A DNA stretch of 15,097 bases, from assembly GCA_002431345.1 (NCBI GenBank), contig DJEN01000052.1, positions 1 through 15,097 on the forward strand, in the 5' to 3' direction. Below, piece by piece: positions 5,446 to 12,728 of the stretch. Position 1 is the stretch's first letter, and every line of letters starts with the position of its first letter. This DNA comes from Megasphaera sp. UBA5897 (lineage in GTDB: Bacteria > Bacillota > Negativicutes > Veillonellales > Megasphaeraceae). The translations under genes were made by a program, and so were the position numbers. The notes under the pieces are model-generated. The model was not told the origin of the DNA. It was given only the letters and a program-made list of their open reading frames with translations, and ran no database searches.

Positions 5446-6324
5446 ATGAAGCAAATCGTACCTGATTTTTATAGGCAGTTTTCCTGCAAGGCAGGGGACT
5501 GCCGTCATACGTGCTGCAGTACGGGCTGGGAAATTGACATTGATGACAAAACGGCTGCTGCTTATGCGGCTGTACCGGGAGCGATGGGCACGGCGCTGCG
5601 GCAGACGATGGTAAAAAATGAAGAAGGCATCTGGCAGTTTCACCTGGCAGAAGGCACCTGTCCTTTTTTGCGGCCCGATGGGCTGTGTCATCTCGTCCTG
5701 ACGTTGGGCGAAGACGCGCTGTGTGATATTTGTGCGCTTCATCCCCGCTTTTATGAAGAAATAGATACGGCGGCAGAGCCTGTAGAACTCGGCGGCGTAG
5801 GGCTGTGCTGCGAAAAAAGCTGTGAATTGCTGCTGGCATCCCAGAACCCGTTGACGTTTACAGACGGCGCGGCGAAACCCATGACGTTTGCAGAACTGCT
5901 TATCTATCTGCACATTGAAATGACTTCTGCGCAGCAGCAGTACGAGCCTATTACGGATATGGCGTACCTGCAGTTTGTACTGGAATGCATGGAACAAACA
6001 GAGCCGATCAATGACGCATGGACAGAACAGCTGCAGGACTTGCAGGCGCAGCTGCCGGCGGCTTTGCAAACCATGAAAACGGAAATACAAGACGGTCTGC
6101 CGTATCAGTGGCAGCGCATCTATCAGCATATCCTGTACCGTCAGCTGGAACGATGCGAAGACGTATCCTGCCGTGTCCTAGCGGACTATGCCCATCTGAA
6201 TACGACGTTTGTATGGCTTTCCTGTATCCAAACGGGCTCATTGGCAGAATCGCTGCGGGAATGGTCGGAACAAATCGAGTACGATACGGATAATGTAGAT
6301 ATACTGTTTGAATTGTTGGCATGA
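5446..6324 (+). CDS. fliB: FliB-like (flagellin lysine-N-methylase family) Cys-cluster protein
   Basis: This 292-residue protein has the FliB-type N-terminal metal-binding region: C14, C19, C23 and C24 (SCKAGDCRHTCCSTGW), then CPFL at 72-75, GLCHL at 79-83 and LCDICALHPRFYE at about 92-104 with C93 and C96. In Salmonella FliB this Fe-S/zinc-chelating region belongs to the enzyme that methylates flagellin lysines. The rest is helical without a motif I recognise. It is clearly shorter than classical FliB, which is near 400 residues, and no flagellar gene is in the window, so the substrate may not be flagellin. AAGGAG at 5431-5436 lies 9 nt before the ATG; a GTG at 5380 would place the terminator hairpin inside the coding region. 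Family assignment is good, role uncertain. Confidence 0.78.
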   Translation: MKQIVPDFYRQFSCKAGDCRHTCCSTGWEIDIDDKTAAAYAAVPGAMGTALRQTMVKNEEGIWQFHLAEGTCPFLRPDGLCHLVLTLGEDALCDICALHPRFYEEIDTAAEPVELGGVGLCCEKSCELLLASQNPLTFTDGAAKPMTFAELLIYLHIEMTSAQQQYEPITDMAYLQFVLECMEQTEPINDAWTEQLQDLQAQLPAALQTMKTEIQDGLPYQWQRIYQHILYRQLERCEDVSCRVLADYAHLNTTFVWLSCIQTGSLAESLREWSEQIEYDTDNVDILFELLA

Positions 6325-6344
6325 CCTGCCTGTTATGGTACAAT
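6316..6344 (+). promoter_or_regulatory. Promoter for ribonuclease E/G, inside the end of the fliB-like gene
   Basis: TTGGCA (6316-6321), a 17-nt spacer and TACAAT (6339-6344) with an extended -10 TG at 6336-6337 make a strong promoter. The -35 box covers the last two codons of the preceding gene, whose stop is 6322-6324. The predicted start is near 6351, giving a leader under 20 nt, so no RNase E-type long autoregulatory 5' UTR exists if this promoter is used. Confidence 0.75.
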
Positions 6345-6369
6345 GGCAACAGAGAAATGAGGGTAGCCG

Positions 6370-7806
6370 ATGAAAACAATTATAGGAAATATCATGCCCG
6401 AAGAAACACGGATGGCCGTCGTAGAAGACGGGAAACTGCGTGATTTTGCCGTAGAGCGTGATGATGAAAATCATATAGTCAATCATATTTATAAAGGAAC
6501 GATTCAAAATATACTGCCGGCGATGCAGGCGGCTTTTGTCAATATTGGACGCAAAAAAAACGCTTTTTTGTATTTGGGAGATTTGTTTCCCAGAGCGGCG
6601 ACGAAAGAGGAAATCCAGCAGATGCATCTGTCCGTCGGCCAAAGTCTATTGGTGCAGGTCATCAAAGAAGAACGGGGCACCAAAGGTGCCAAAGTCACGG
6701 GTAATATCAGCTTGGCAGGCCGCTATGCCGTACTGATGCCGACGGTCGATTACATTGGCGTGTCCAAAAAAATCCGCGACGAAGAAGAACGCAACCGCCT
6801 GCGGGAGATTGTTGCCGCCATCAAGCCTCAGGGCATGGGACTGATTATTCGTACCGTTGCCAAAGGCATCGGCCAAGACGAATTGCTGGCAGATATTCAG
6901 TATTTGCTGCGCACGTGGGACAGCATCTGCCAGCGGTACAAAGTCACGCGGAAAAACGCGCTCCTGTACCGGGAAGCCGATTTGGTCATGCGTACCGTGC
7001 GGGACCATTTGACGAGTGATGTAAAAAAAGTCGTAGTCGATGACAAAGACGCCTATGAACGGATTATGCAGTTGGTGACGGAAAAATGGAAAGACCGCAT
7101 AGAGCTGTATCAGGGAGAACAGCCGATTTTTGAATCCTATCACTTAGAAGAAGACCTGCATGAACTGCTGGCGCGCGAAGTATCCCTGCCGTCGGGCGGC
7201 AATCTGATTTTTGACCATACAGAAGCCTTGACGGTCATTGATGTCAACAGCAGCAAATACACGGGAAACAGCACGCTGCAGGATACGATATTCCATGTCA
7301 ATAAGGAAGCGGCCGTAGAAATTGCCCGTCAGCTGCGGCTGCGGGATATTGGCGGCATCATTATCATTGATTTTATCGACATGGCACAGCCGGACAAACG
7401 CGATGAAATTTTGCAGATTTTGGAACGGGAAATGGCATCGGATTCGACGAAAACCCATGTACTGGGCATGACAGCCTTGAATTTGGTCGAAATTACGCGC
7501 AAAAAATCACGGCAGGGTCTGCATCAGGTGCAGTTCGCGCCGTGCAACGTCTGCCGTGGATCGGGGTATTTGTATTCGCCGGAATCCGTCGCCATTCAGA
7601 TTATCCGCCGCCTGCGGCACATGGTGCATACCCATCATGTGCGGGGGGATTTGCTGATTAGTGCCCATGCCGATGTCCTGGCGATTTTGCAGGATAAAAA
7701 ACGGAAGGAAGCCCTGGAAAAAGAATTGGCGCGAACCCTGCATTTTGAGGATTCACACCATCCCAATCGTGAAGTCTTTTCTATCTTATCGTATACGAAT
7801 TCCTAG
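6370..7806 (+). CDS. rng: Ribonuclease E/G family endoribonuclease
   Basis: This 478-residue protein has the catalytic core of RNase E/G, which cuts single-stranded, AU-rich RNA in mRNA decay and in rRNA/tRNA maturation. An S1 RNA-binding domain (about 35-120) starts with YKGTIQNILPAMQAAFVNIG; the DNase I-like catalytic region has VIDVNSSKYTGN with D291 and N293 and IIIDFIDM with D334. The 43-residue distance between the two Asp matches E. coli RNase E (303 and 346). The zinc-link that joins dimers reads CNVC (C392, C395) instead of the usual CPxC. There is no long C-terminal degradosome scaffold, so the length fits RNase G or a short RNase E. GAGGG lies 6 nt before the ATG. The stop TAG (7804-7806) is backed by a second in-frame TAG at 7810. 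The 46-nt gap to the convergent regulator gene holds no clear terminator. Confidence 0.93.
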   Translation: MKTIIGNIMPEETRMAVVEDGKLRDFAVERDDENHIVNHIYKGTIQNILPAMQAAFVNIGRKKNAFLYLGDLFPRAATKEEIQQMHLSVGQSLLVQVIKEERGTKGAKVTGNISLAGRYAVLMPTVDYIGVSKKIRDEEERNRLREIVAAIKPQGMGLIIRTVAKGIGQDELLADIQYLLRTWDSICQRYKVTRKNALLYREADLVMRTVRDHLTSDVKKVVVDDKDAYERIMQLVTEKWKDRIELYQGEQPIFESYHLEEDLHELLAREVSLPSGGNLIFDHTEALTVIDVNSSKYTGNSTLQDTIFHVNKEAAVEIARQLRLRDIGGIIIIDFIDMAQPDKRDEILQILEREMASDSTKTHVLGMTALNLVEITRKKSRQGLHQVQFAPCNVCRGSGYLYSPESVAIQIIRRLRHMVHTHHVRGDLLISAHADVLAILQDKKRKEALEKELARTLHFEDSHHPNREVFSILSYTNS

Positions 7807-7852
7807 TTATAGTACATATATTGTATGATACCAACCGTTTGCGGTGTACAGA

Positions 7853-8545
7853 CTATTCTGCAAAGCGATAGCCTGCGCCCCAAACGGTTTCTATATATAT
7901 GGGTTTAGACGGATTGGGCTCGATTTTTTCCCGCAGCCGATTGATATGCACCATGACGGTTGCCGTATCGCCGATGGCTTCCTGGCCCCAGACGCGGTCA
8001 AAAAGATGTTCCCGGCTGAACACGATGCCGGGGTTTTTGGCCAAAAAGACAAGCAGCTCGAACTCTAAATTCGTCAGCGTAATTTCTTTGCCGTGTTCAT
8101 AGACGCGGTGTTTTTTTAATTGGATTTCCAAATCACCATGCCGCAGTATATCGGCAGACGGCTGTTCATGGGACTGCGTCAGCCGCTCATAGCGGCTGAT
8201 ATGCGCTTTGACACGGGCTACGAGCTCGCTGGGGCTGAAAGGTTTGCTGATGTAATCATCGGCACCCAGGCCAAGCCCGCGGATTTTATCGATGTCTTCC
8301 CGTTTGGCAGACACCATGAGAATAGGAACTTCCTTTACTTTCCGTACGTGGCGGCAGACTTGGAATCCGTCCATGCTGGGGAGCATGATGTCCAGCAAAA
8401 TCAGGTTGAAATCGTCCTGCAATGCCAGCTCCAGTCCTTTCTTACCGTCGCCGCAGACGACGACAGCAAAGCCGTTGGCTTCTAAATAATCTCGTTCCAA
8501 TTCTGTGATTTCTGGATTGTCTTCAATAATGAGTACACGTTTCAT
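7853..8545 (-). CDS. Two-component response regulator, OmpR/PhoB family
   Basis: This 230-residue transcription factor has a receiver domain (about 1-120) with E8/D9 acidic pocket, phosphoacceptor D52 in LILLDIMLP, S79 and K101 (SKPF), and a C-terminal winged-helix DNA-binding domain (about 130-230) with LTNLEFELLVFLAKNPG, the recognition helix region ATVMVHINRLREKIE and the wing VWGAGYRF. It would be phosphorylated by the kinase encoded just upstream. I chose the ATG at 8545 (protein starting MKRVLIIEDN), 10 nt from the AGGAG; the in-frame ATG at 8554 lies only 1-2 nt from that site. The gene starts 23 nt inside the end of the kinase gene, which suggests translational coupling. Target genes are unknown; none of the neighbours shows an obvious direct-repeat operator. 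Confidence 0.93.
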   Translation of the reverse strand: MKRVLIIEDNPEITELERDYLEANGFAVVVCGDGKKGLELALQDDFNLILLDIMLPSMDGFQVCRHVRKVKEVPILMVSAKREDIDKIRGLGLGADDYISKPFSPSELVARVKAHISRYERLTQSHEQPSADILRHGDLEIQLKKHRVYEHGKEITLTNLEFELLVFLAKNPGIVFSREHLFDRVWGQEAIGDTATVMVHINRLREKIEPNPSKPIYIETVWGAGYRFAE

Positions 8546-10049
8546 GAGATGCATTCTCCTTTACAATCGGCAGGGTTATGGATATGGTCAGCCCGCCGCC
8601 CGGCGTATGGGAGGCAGTAATCGTACCGTTCATAGACAAGATAATCTGCTTGGCAATGGCAAGACCCAGGCCGCTGCCGCCGGCAACGTTGGTACGGGCA
8701 GCATCGGTACGGTAAAAGCTGTCAAACAATTTGGCAAGGCTTTCTTCCGGCACGCCCTGTCCCGTATCGGCGCAGTGAATGGTCACGCTGTGCGCTTCCT
8801 CTGTCACGGTTACCGTAAAATCAATAGTATCTGCCGTTTTGTATTTCAGGCTGTTGCTCAGCAGATTTTCCAATACGCGGCGAAACTGCATGCGGTCGAT
8901 GGCAATTTGGGTTTGGGTCGGTTTGCCGATAAGATGCAGCGTCATGCCCTGTTCTGCCATCAGCGGGGCTTCTTCTTGGACAAAATCTTCAAAATAACGA
9001 TAACATAAAACATTTTCCATTGTAAAGGGGATACGGCCCAAATCGAGTTTGGAAAATAGAAATAAACTTTCGACGAGACGATCCATCGAGCAGGCCGTGC
9101 GGTAAATGCCGTCTATATAGTGGCGCTGTTTTTCCGGCGTATTGGCAATGCCGTCGCGCAGCCCGCTGGCATACCCTTTGACGACTGTCAGCGGTGTTGC
9201 CAGGTCATGGGAAATACCGGCAATGAGTTCTTTGCGGTTCTGTTCGTACCGTTTTTGTGCTTCCTGCGCTGCTTTTAGGTCACGTCGCATGATATCAAAA
9301 TCCCGGCACGTTTGACCCAATTCGTCGTGTGTCGGCACCAGGAGGGGCGCATCGAGATTGCCTCTGCGGATTTCATCGGACGCATGACGCAGTGCCGCCA
9401 AGGGCTCAAGTATCTGCTTGGAAAGAAAACGGGACAGCGATATGCCAAGCCAGATAATCAATGCGATAGCGATAAGCAAAATAGCAAAGAAAAGGATTTC
9501 CAGTACATTGCGCAGCAGCGTATTTCGTTCATCCAGCGAAGAAATGAGGGGGGACGCACCGACAGCGTAGATAGCAGCCGCATGGGTTTGGCTGGTATAC
9601 GAAAAGACGAACGAGTCTTCGTCCCCTTCGGTCCAGCGCATCATGGCAGGTGCGTAGTTGCTTTCAGTCTGGGCAGTCTGCTTAATGGTTTCACTGTCCA
9701 TGCCGGGAGAGGTATATAAGGGCTCGTCGTTTTGGTAAATCGTGACATAGATATGCCTGTCTTCCAGCGTGCGGCAAAAGCGGCTGACATCTTTGGCGCG
9801 GACGTTCTGCTTTGTGTCTACGACTTTGCGCAGGGCGTTGACCGCATAGGTGACGGGAATGGCAGGCCCTTTTTTGGCCCAGAGCAGAGCCAGCTCGCCT
9901 TCTCGTGCCGTGCCGGTCATGTGCAGACCGATAAATAAGAAAGCCCCGATAACAGATAAGAAAAAAACGGGAATCAGGACCATGAGAATGTTGGCAAACA
10001 AGATTCGCTTTCGTAACGATGTATTGCGTAAACGCCGAAATAAATGCAA
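8523..10049 (-). CDS. Sensor histidine kinase with HAMP domain
   Basis: This membrane sensor kinase is 508 residues with the chosen start. It has TM1 (about 20-42), an extracytoplasmic sensor of about 140 residues (44-183) without a motif I recognise, TM2 (about 184-206), HAMP (207-260), the dimerisation/phosphoacceptor H-box GISHDLATPLT with H281, and an HATPase domain with N-box ENLLSNSLKYK, G1 box DTGQGVPEE, F-box and G2 box GGSGLGLAIAKQI. It phosphorylates the downstream regulator. The start is unusual: no in-frame ATG exists at the front. A TTG at 10049 lies 10 nt after AAGGAGG; an earlier in-frame TTG at 10079 lies before that site. An ATG between them (10056) is in another frame. Kinase before regulator is the less common gene order. 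Confidence 0.92.
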   Translation of the reverse strand: MHLFRRLRNTSLRKRILFANILMVLIPVFFLSVIGAFLFIGLHMTGTAREGELALLWAKKGPAIPVTYAVNALRKVVDTKQNVRAKDVSRFCRTLEDRHIYVTIYQNDEPLYTSPGMDSETIKQTAQTESNYAPAMMRWTEGDEDSFVFSYTSQTHAAAIYAVGASPLISSLDERNTLLRNVLEILFFAILLIAIALIIWLGISLSRFLSKQILEPLAALRHASDEIRRGNLDAPLLVPTHDELGQTCRDFDIMRRDLKAAQEAQKRYEQNRKELIAGISHDLATPLTVVKGYASGLRDGIANTPEKQRHYIDGIYRTACSMDRLVESLFLFSKLDLGRIPFTMENVLCYRYFEDFVQEEAPLMAEQGMTLHLIGKPTQTQIAIDRMQFRRVLENLLSNSLKYKTADTIDFTVTVTEEAHSVTIHCADTGQGVPEESLAKLFDSFYRTDAARTNVAGGSGLGLAIAKQIILSMNGTITASHTPGGGLTISITLPIVKENASHETCTHY

Positions 10050-10087
10050 AGAACATACGCCTCCTTGACAGACATCCAATCGTTTTT

Positions 10088-10116
10088 ATTATAATATAGG
10101 CATACGGTTTTGCCAA
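10088..10116 (-). promoter_or_regulatory. Promoter of the two-component operon
   Basis: On the minus strand TTGGCA (complement of 10111-10116), a 17-nt spacer and a perfect TATAAT (complement of 10088-10093) form a strong promoter. Transcription would start near 10081, so the kinase leader is short, about 30 nt, and an upstream TTG at 10079 would be almost leaderless. Confidence 0.8.
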
Positions 10117-10256
10117 TAACAGCAGACGGCAAGCCCGTGTATGCGGAATCGATGAGACGGCTTTTTCCTTCCATCGTAGTCATGTATACATATATTTAAA
10201 TGCATGATATGATATGCAATATATAACTAAACAACTAGGTGAGGAGCGTGTTGTAT
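10117..10256. other. Divergent intergenic region, kinase (-) and MBL hydrolase (+)
   Basis: This stretch is AT-rich near the + gene. It holds a 10-bp palindrome ATGTATACAT (10182-10191), an inverted repeat TGCAT (10201-10205) / ATGCA (10214-10218), and a possible -10 box TATAAC (10222-10227) without a convincing -35. The palindromes could be operators for the adjacent regulator, but there is no direct support. Confidence 0.3.
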
Positions 10257-11198
10257 ATGAACGTATTTCGTTGGCACCCTATATGCCAAAAGGTATGCTG
10301 CTGTCTGCTGGGGCTGTGTATGGCCGTAGGCATGATGACGGGGCTGGCACAAGATGAAGCGGCAAAAGGGCAGTCGCGGGCTGTTTTGGGGACCGTGGCA
10401 GAGCCGGAAAAAGCCCTGCAGATTACGATGCTGAATGTAGAAAAAGCCGATGCGATTCTGCTTCAGTACCAAGGCCATGCCATGCTGATTGATACGGGCT
10501 TGGCAGAAACACAGGACCGGCTGCTGCAGGCGCTGCAAGAAAGGCAGGTTACGGCGCTGGATGCGGTACTGCTCAGCTATCCCCATCCAGATCATATGGG
10601 CGGGATGCAGGCGTTGTTTGCGGCAATTCCCATCCATCATGTATATGACAACGGGCAGGGAAACAAACAAGCCTATTATACCCATTATATATCTCAAGTA
10701 GAAGCCCGTCATATTCCCCGGCAGATAGTCAAACGGGGAGACCGGATTTCACTGGGAACAGATGTCCATATTGACGTGTTGGCACCCAGTAAGATATTTA
10801 CCAAAGACAACCTGCCTAACGCGTCGTCAACAGGCATTACCAACAACAACTCGATTATCTGCCGCGTGACCTACGGTGACTTTTCCATGCTGTTTACAGG
10901 AGACGCCCAAAAAGCAGAAGAACGGCAAGCCTTGAAAGAAAAGGTTCCCCTTTCAGCCAACGTGCTGAAAGTAGGCCATCATGGCAGCAAAACCTCGACG
11001 CTGCCGGAATTTGTCAAAGCCGTGCATCCGGACTGCGCCGTGATTTCCTGCAGCCGCTACCGTCCCGTGCCGGAATCCAAACAGTATGCCTTGGAAACGC
11101 TGCAAAAACAAGGCGCAGCTATCTACCAGACAGCACAACACGGTATGATTACCATCCGTAGTGACGGCAAACACTACGATATACAGACTAAGTATTAG
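10257..11198 (+). CDS. Secreted ComEC-type metallo-beta-lactamase-fold hydrolase
   Basis: This 313-residue protein has an N-terminal hydrophobic segment (about 13-31, with CCC at 14-16) that acts as signal peptide or anchor, then an MBL-fold domain of the type found at the end of ComEC. ITMLNVEKADAILLQ (about 56-70), MLIDTG (76-81), the metal motif SYPHPDHMGG (107-116), LFTGDA (212-217, D216) and VGHHGS (239-244) follow in family order. The first metal His of HxHxDH is Tyr108 here; H110, D112 and H113 remain. The enzyme would act outside the membrane, perhaps on nucleic acid or phosphoesters, but the substrate is unknown, and the ComEC channel part is absent. GAGGAG at 10241-10246 is 10 nt before the ATG; a TTG at 10251 is an alternative start. 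A heptad array starts at the base after the stop. Confidence 0.87.
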   Translation: MNVFRWHPICQKVCCCLLGLCMAVGMMTGLAQDEAAKGQSRAVLGTVAEPEKALQITMLNVEKADAILLQYQGHAMLIDTGLAETQDRLLQALQERQVTALDAVLLSYPHPDHMGGMQALFAAIPIHHVYDNGQGNKQAYYTHYISQVEARHIPRQIVKRGDRISLGTDVHIDVLAPSKIFTKDNLPNASSTGITNNNSIICRVTYGDFSMLFTGDAQKAEERQALKEKVPLSANVLKVGHHGSKTSTLPEFVKAVHPDCAVISCSRYRPVPESKQYALETLQKQGAAIYQTAQHGMITIRSDGKHYDIQTKY

Positions 11199-11233
11199 TG
11201 GGTAGTGATTAGTTTTTAGTTTAGAGTTTGTAG
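11199..11233 (+). repeat. Heptad array of the TTTRTAG family
   Basis: Five 7-bp units follow the TAG stop (11196-11198) without a gap: TGGGTAG, TGATTAG, TTTTTAG, TTTAGAG and TTTGTAG. It is the third member of the dispersed family, with the same phase to the stop codon and the same orientation relative to the preceding gene. Confidence 0.8.
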
Positions 11234-11263
11234 AAATACAAACGTAATGTAAAAGCGTATAGT

Positions 11264-11317
11264 AAAAGGGATGTGACAACGGGAAATTTTTTTCCTGTTT
11301 TGTCACATCCCTTTTTT
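11264..11317. terminator. Bidirectional terminator between convergent genes
   Basis: AAAAGGGATGTGACAA (11264-11279) pairs perfectly with TTGTCACATCCCTTTT (11300-11315), and an inner CGGGAAA pairs with TTTCCTG (one G-T pair), closing a T-rich loop. More than 20 base pairs form with one small bulge. The T run at 11312-11317 serves the + strand, and the complement of the A run at 11264-11267 serves the minus strand. It separates the MBL hydrolase (+) from the SIMPL protein gene (-). Confidence 0.9.
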
Positions 11318-11341
11318 ACGTATGGTTGTTTGTGTACGGTG

Positions 11342-12061
11342 TTATTGAATATAGAATGTCATGGACACGGTCTGACTTAATGTGTTGGTTCCCGATTCTA
11401 CAGGTGTGTTGTCAGCGGCTTCTGCCTTTAGCATGCGGGCTGAGCTCATGAGATAGGCATTGCTGTACGACGGGGAGCTGCTGGAAATGTTGATTTCCTT
11501 TACGCCCGTGATTTGGCTGCCTGCTGCTTGGGCTGCGGCTTCTGCCGTGCGGCGTCCGTTGATGACCGCCTGTTTGACGAGGTTGGCTTTGATTTGTTCC
11601 GTTTTTTCGTTCGTGAAGCGGACGTTTTGGATGCGGTTGGCACCGAGAGAGCCGGCCTTGCTGATGACACGGGACATCATATCCAAATCCGTGATTTTGA
11701 TTTGCAAGTTATTCGTAGCCGTGTAGGAAATGATTTTACTGTTTTTAGCGTCATAGTTGGGAGCAACATAGAATCCTGTCGTTTTTAAGTTTTCCGCAGG
11801 AATACCCATGGCTTTCATCGCGTTGGTCACTTCATTCATGACGAGATTGTTTTTGGTGCGGGCTTTTTGCGCGTCTGCATCGATACTTTCCATGCCGACA
11901 GTTACATAGGCTGTATCCGGTGCAACTTCCTGCTGGGCATAGCCTGTGACCTGAATAACGGCCCGTTCCGGTTCTGCCGCAAACGAAGCCGGTGCGGACA
12001 TGACCAGCGTGCCCAAGAGAAGCGATGCCACCATACATGCTTTGCATAAAGAACGTTTCAT
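11342..12061 (-). CDS. Exported SIMPL-domain (DUF541) protein
   Basis: This 239-residue protein has a clear signal peptide (1-28, KRSLCK start, hydrophobic core, cleavage after ASFA) followed by a SIMPL/DUF541 domain over nearly all the rest. Family features seen are the opening IQVTGYAQQEVAPDTAYVTVGM (beginning near 34), the NNLVMNEVTNAMKAMGIPAENLKTTGF segment (about 80-106), YTATNNLQIKI, and AVINGRRTAEAAAQAAG before a Ser-rich SSSSPSYSN stretch. Related proteins such as E. coli YggE lower oxidative damage and BP26 of Brucella forms periplasmic channel-like oligomers; the exact role is unknown. AGGAGGT is 6 nt before the ATG at 12061; a longer in-frame reading from 12145 would start upstream of the predicted transcript start. 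It sits alone between its own promoter and a strong terminator. Confidence 0.9.
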   Translation of the reverse strand: MKRSLCKACMVASLLLGTLVMSAPASFAAEPERAVIQVTGYAQQEVAPDTAYVTVGMESIDADAQKARTKNNLVMNEVTNAMKAMGIPAENLKTTGFYVAPNYDAKNSKIISYTATNNLQIKITDLDMMSRVISKAGSLGANRIQNVRFTNEKTEQIKANLVKQAVINGRRTAEAAAQAAGSQITGVKEINISSSSPSYSNAYLMSSARMLKAEAADNTPVESGTNTLSQTVSMTFYIQ

Positions 12062-12113
12062 GAGAATACCTCCTGTTGCTGCGCTGTGCAGCCGTTTTCT
12101 TTGTTGTACTGTC

Positions 12114-12142
12114 ATTATAGCATTGCCTTGACGGCGCTTCAA
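12114..12142 (-). promoter_or_regulatory. Promoter of the SIMPL-domain gene
   Basis: On the minus strand TTGAAG (complement of 12137-12142), a 17-nt spacer and a perfect TATAAT (complement of 12114-12119) preceded by an extended -10 TGC form a strong promoter. The start would be near 12107, leaving a leader of about 45 nt. Confidence 0.8.
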
Positions 12143-12161
12143 CAAGCCGGAAGGAAGTGTT

Positions 12162-12181
12162 AAAAAACTGTAACAGTATTA
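12162..12181 (-). terminator. Possible weak terminator after tadA
   Basis: Overlapping the tadA stop on the minus strand, ACTG-TTA-CAGT forms a tiny 4-bp stem followed by TTTTTT. The T run is right but the stem is very short, so it may stop transcription poorly and let some tadA transcript read into the SIMPL gene. Confidence 0.3.
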
Positions 12182-12655
12182 CGTCTGGGCCGTATTGCGC
12201 TTTTGGGCACGGCGCCGGCGGAAAAACTGCTTCATCAACGCGGCGCATTCGTCTTGGCGCACGCCCGATGTGACGCGGACACGGTGGTTTAACGCCGGAT
12301 TATCTACAATATGGAACAACGATTGGACAGCACCGGCTTTGGGGTCATCGCAGCCGTAGACGACGCGGTCCAGACGGCTGTTGACAATGGCGCCGGCGCA
12401 CATGGGACACGGCTCTACGGTCACATAGAGCGTGCAGCCCGTCAGACGCCAGCGGCCCAGGACGCGGCAGGCTTTTTCAATGGCCAGCAGCTCGGCGTGG
12501 GCTGTCGCGCAGGGGAGGCTTTCGCGCAAATTGTATGCGCGGGCAATCACTTTTTTTTGATAGATAATGACGGCACCGATAGGGATTTCTCCTACGGCAG
12601 CGGCCAGGCGTGCTTCTTCTAAGGCTTTTCCCATATAAAATTCATCTTTGGTCAT
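12179..12655 (-). CDS. tadA: tRNA-specific adenosine deaminase TadA
   Basis: This 158-residue enzyme deaminates adenosine-34 to inosine in the wobble position of tRNA-Arg(ACG), letting one tRNA read several codons; it is normally essential. The zinc-deaminase motifs are HAE at 53-55 (zinc ligand H53, proton shuttle E55) and PCPMC at 82-86 (C83, C86). EIPIGAVI (23-30) and NSRLDRVVYGCDDPKAGAVQS are typical TadA segments, and the tail is basic (FFRRRRAQKR), fitting tRNA binding. An oddity is C49 in LPCATAHAE where most TadA have Asp before [AP]TAHAE. The ATG at 12655 has GGAAGGA 9 nt upstream; a TTG at 12661 is too close to that site. It is divergent from the TRIC-like gene over overlapping promoters. 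Confidence 0.94.
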   Translation of the reverse strand: MTKDEFYMGKALEEARLAAAVGEIPIGAVIIYQKKVIARAYNLRESLPCATAHAELLAIEKACRVLGRWRLTGCTLYVTVEPCPMCAGAIVNSRLDRVVYGCDDPKAGAVQSLFHIVDNPALNHRVRVTSGVRQDECAALMKQFFRRRRAQKRNTAQT

Positions 12656-12694
12656 CGTCAAACGTCCTTCCTATCGCGTTTTTACTTCTGCTGT

Positions 12695-12725
12695 GCAGGA
12701 CAGCCTATCATAGATGCCGTCCTGC
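12695..12725 (-). other. Hairpin in the tadA leader
   Basis: GCAGGAC (12695-12701) and GTCCTGC (12719-12725) form a 7-bp stem, extendable by two GC pairs after one mismatch, with an 11-nt loop. It would lie in the 5' leader of the tadA transcript, 24-54 nt before the ribosome site. No T run follows on either strand, so it is not an intrinsic terminator. Confidence 0.45.
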
Positions 12726-12728
12726 TGT

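Noticed and set aside
5440..6129. Antisense frame of 229 codons opposite the fliB-like gene
   Set aside because: Shadow frame; the sense frame keeps all Cys motifs.
9691..10116. Frame of 141 codons overlapping the kinase N-terminus
   Set aside because: The kinase frame has TM1 and all domains; this frame has no coherent features, although its ATG at 10056 is noted as a possible decoy.
10182..10218. Palindromes in the kinase/MBL divergent region as a firm operator
   Set aside because: AT-rich palindromes of this size arise easily in such sequence; kept only as a low-confidence note.
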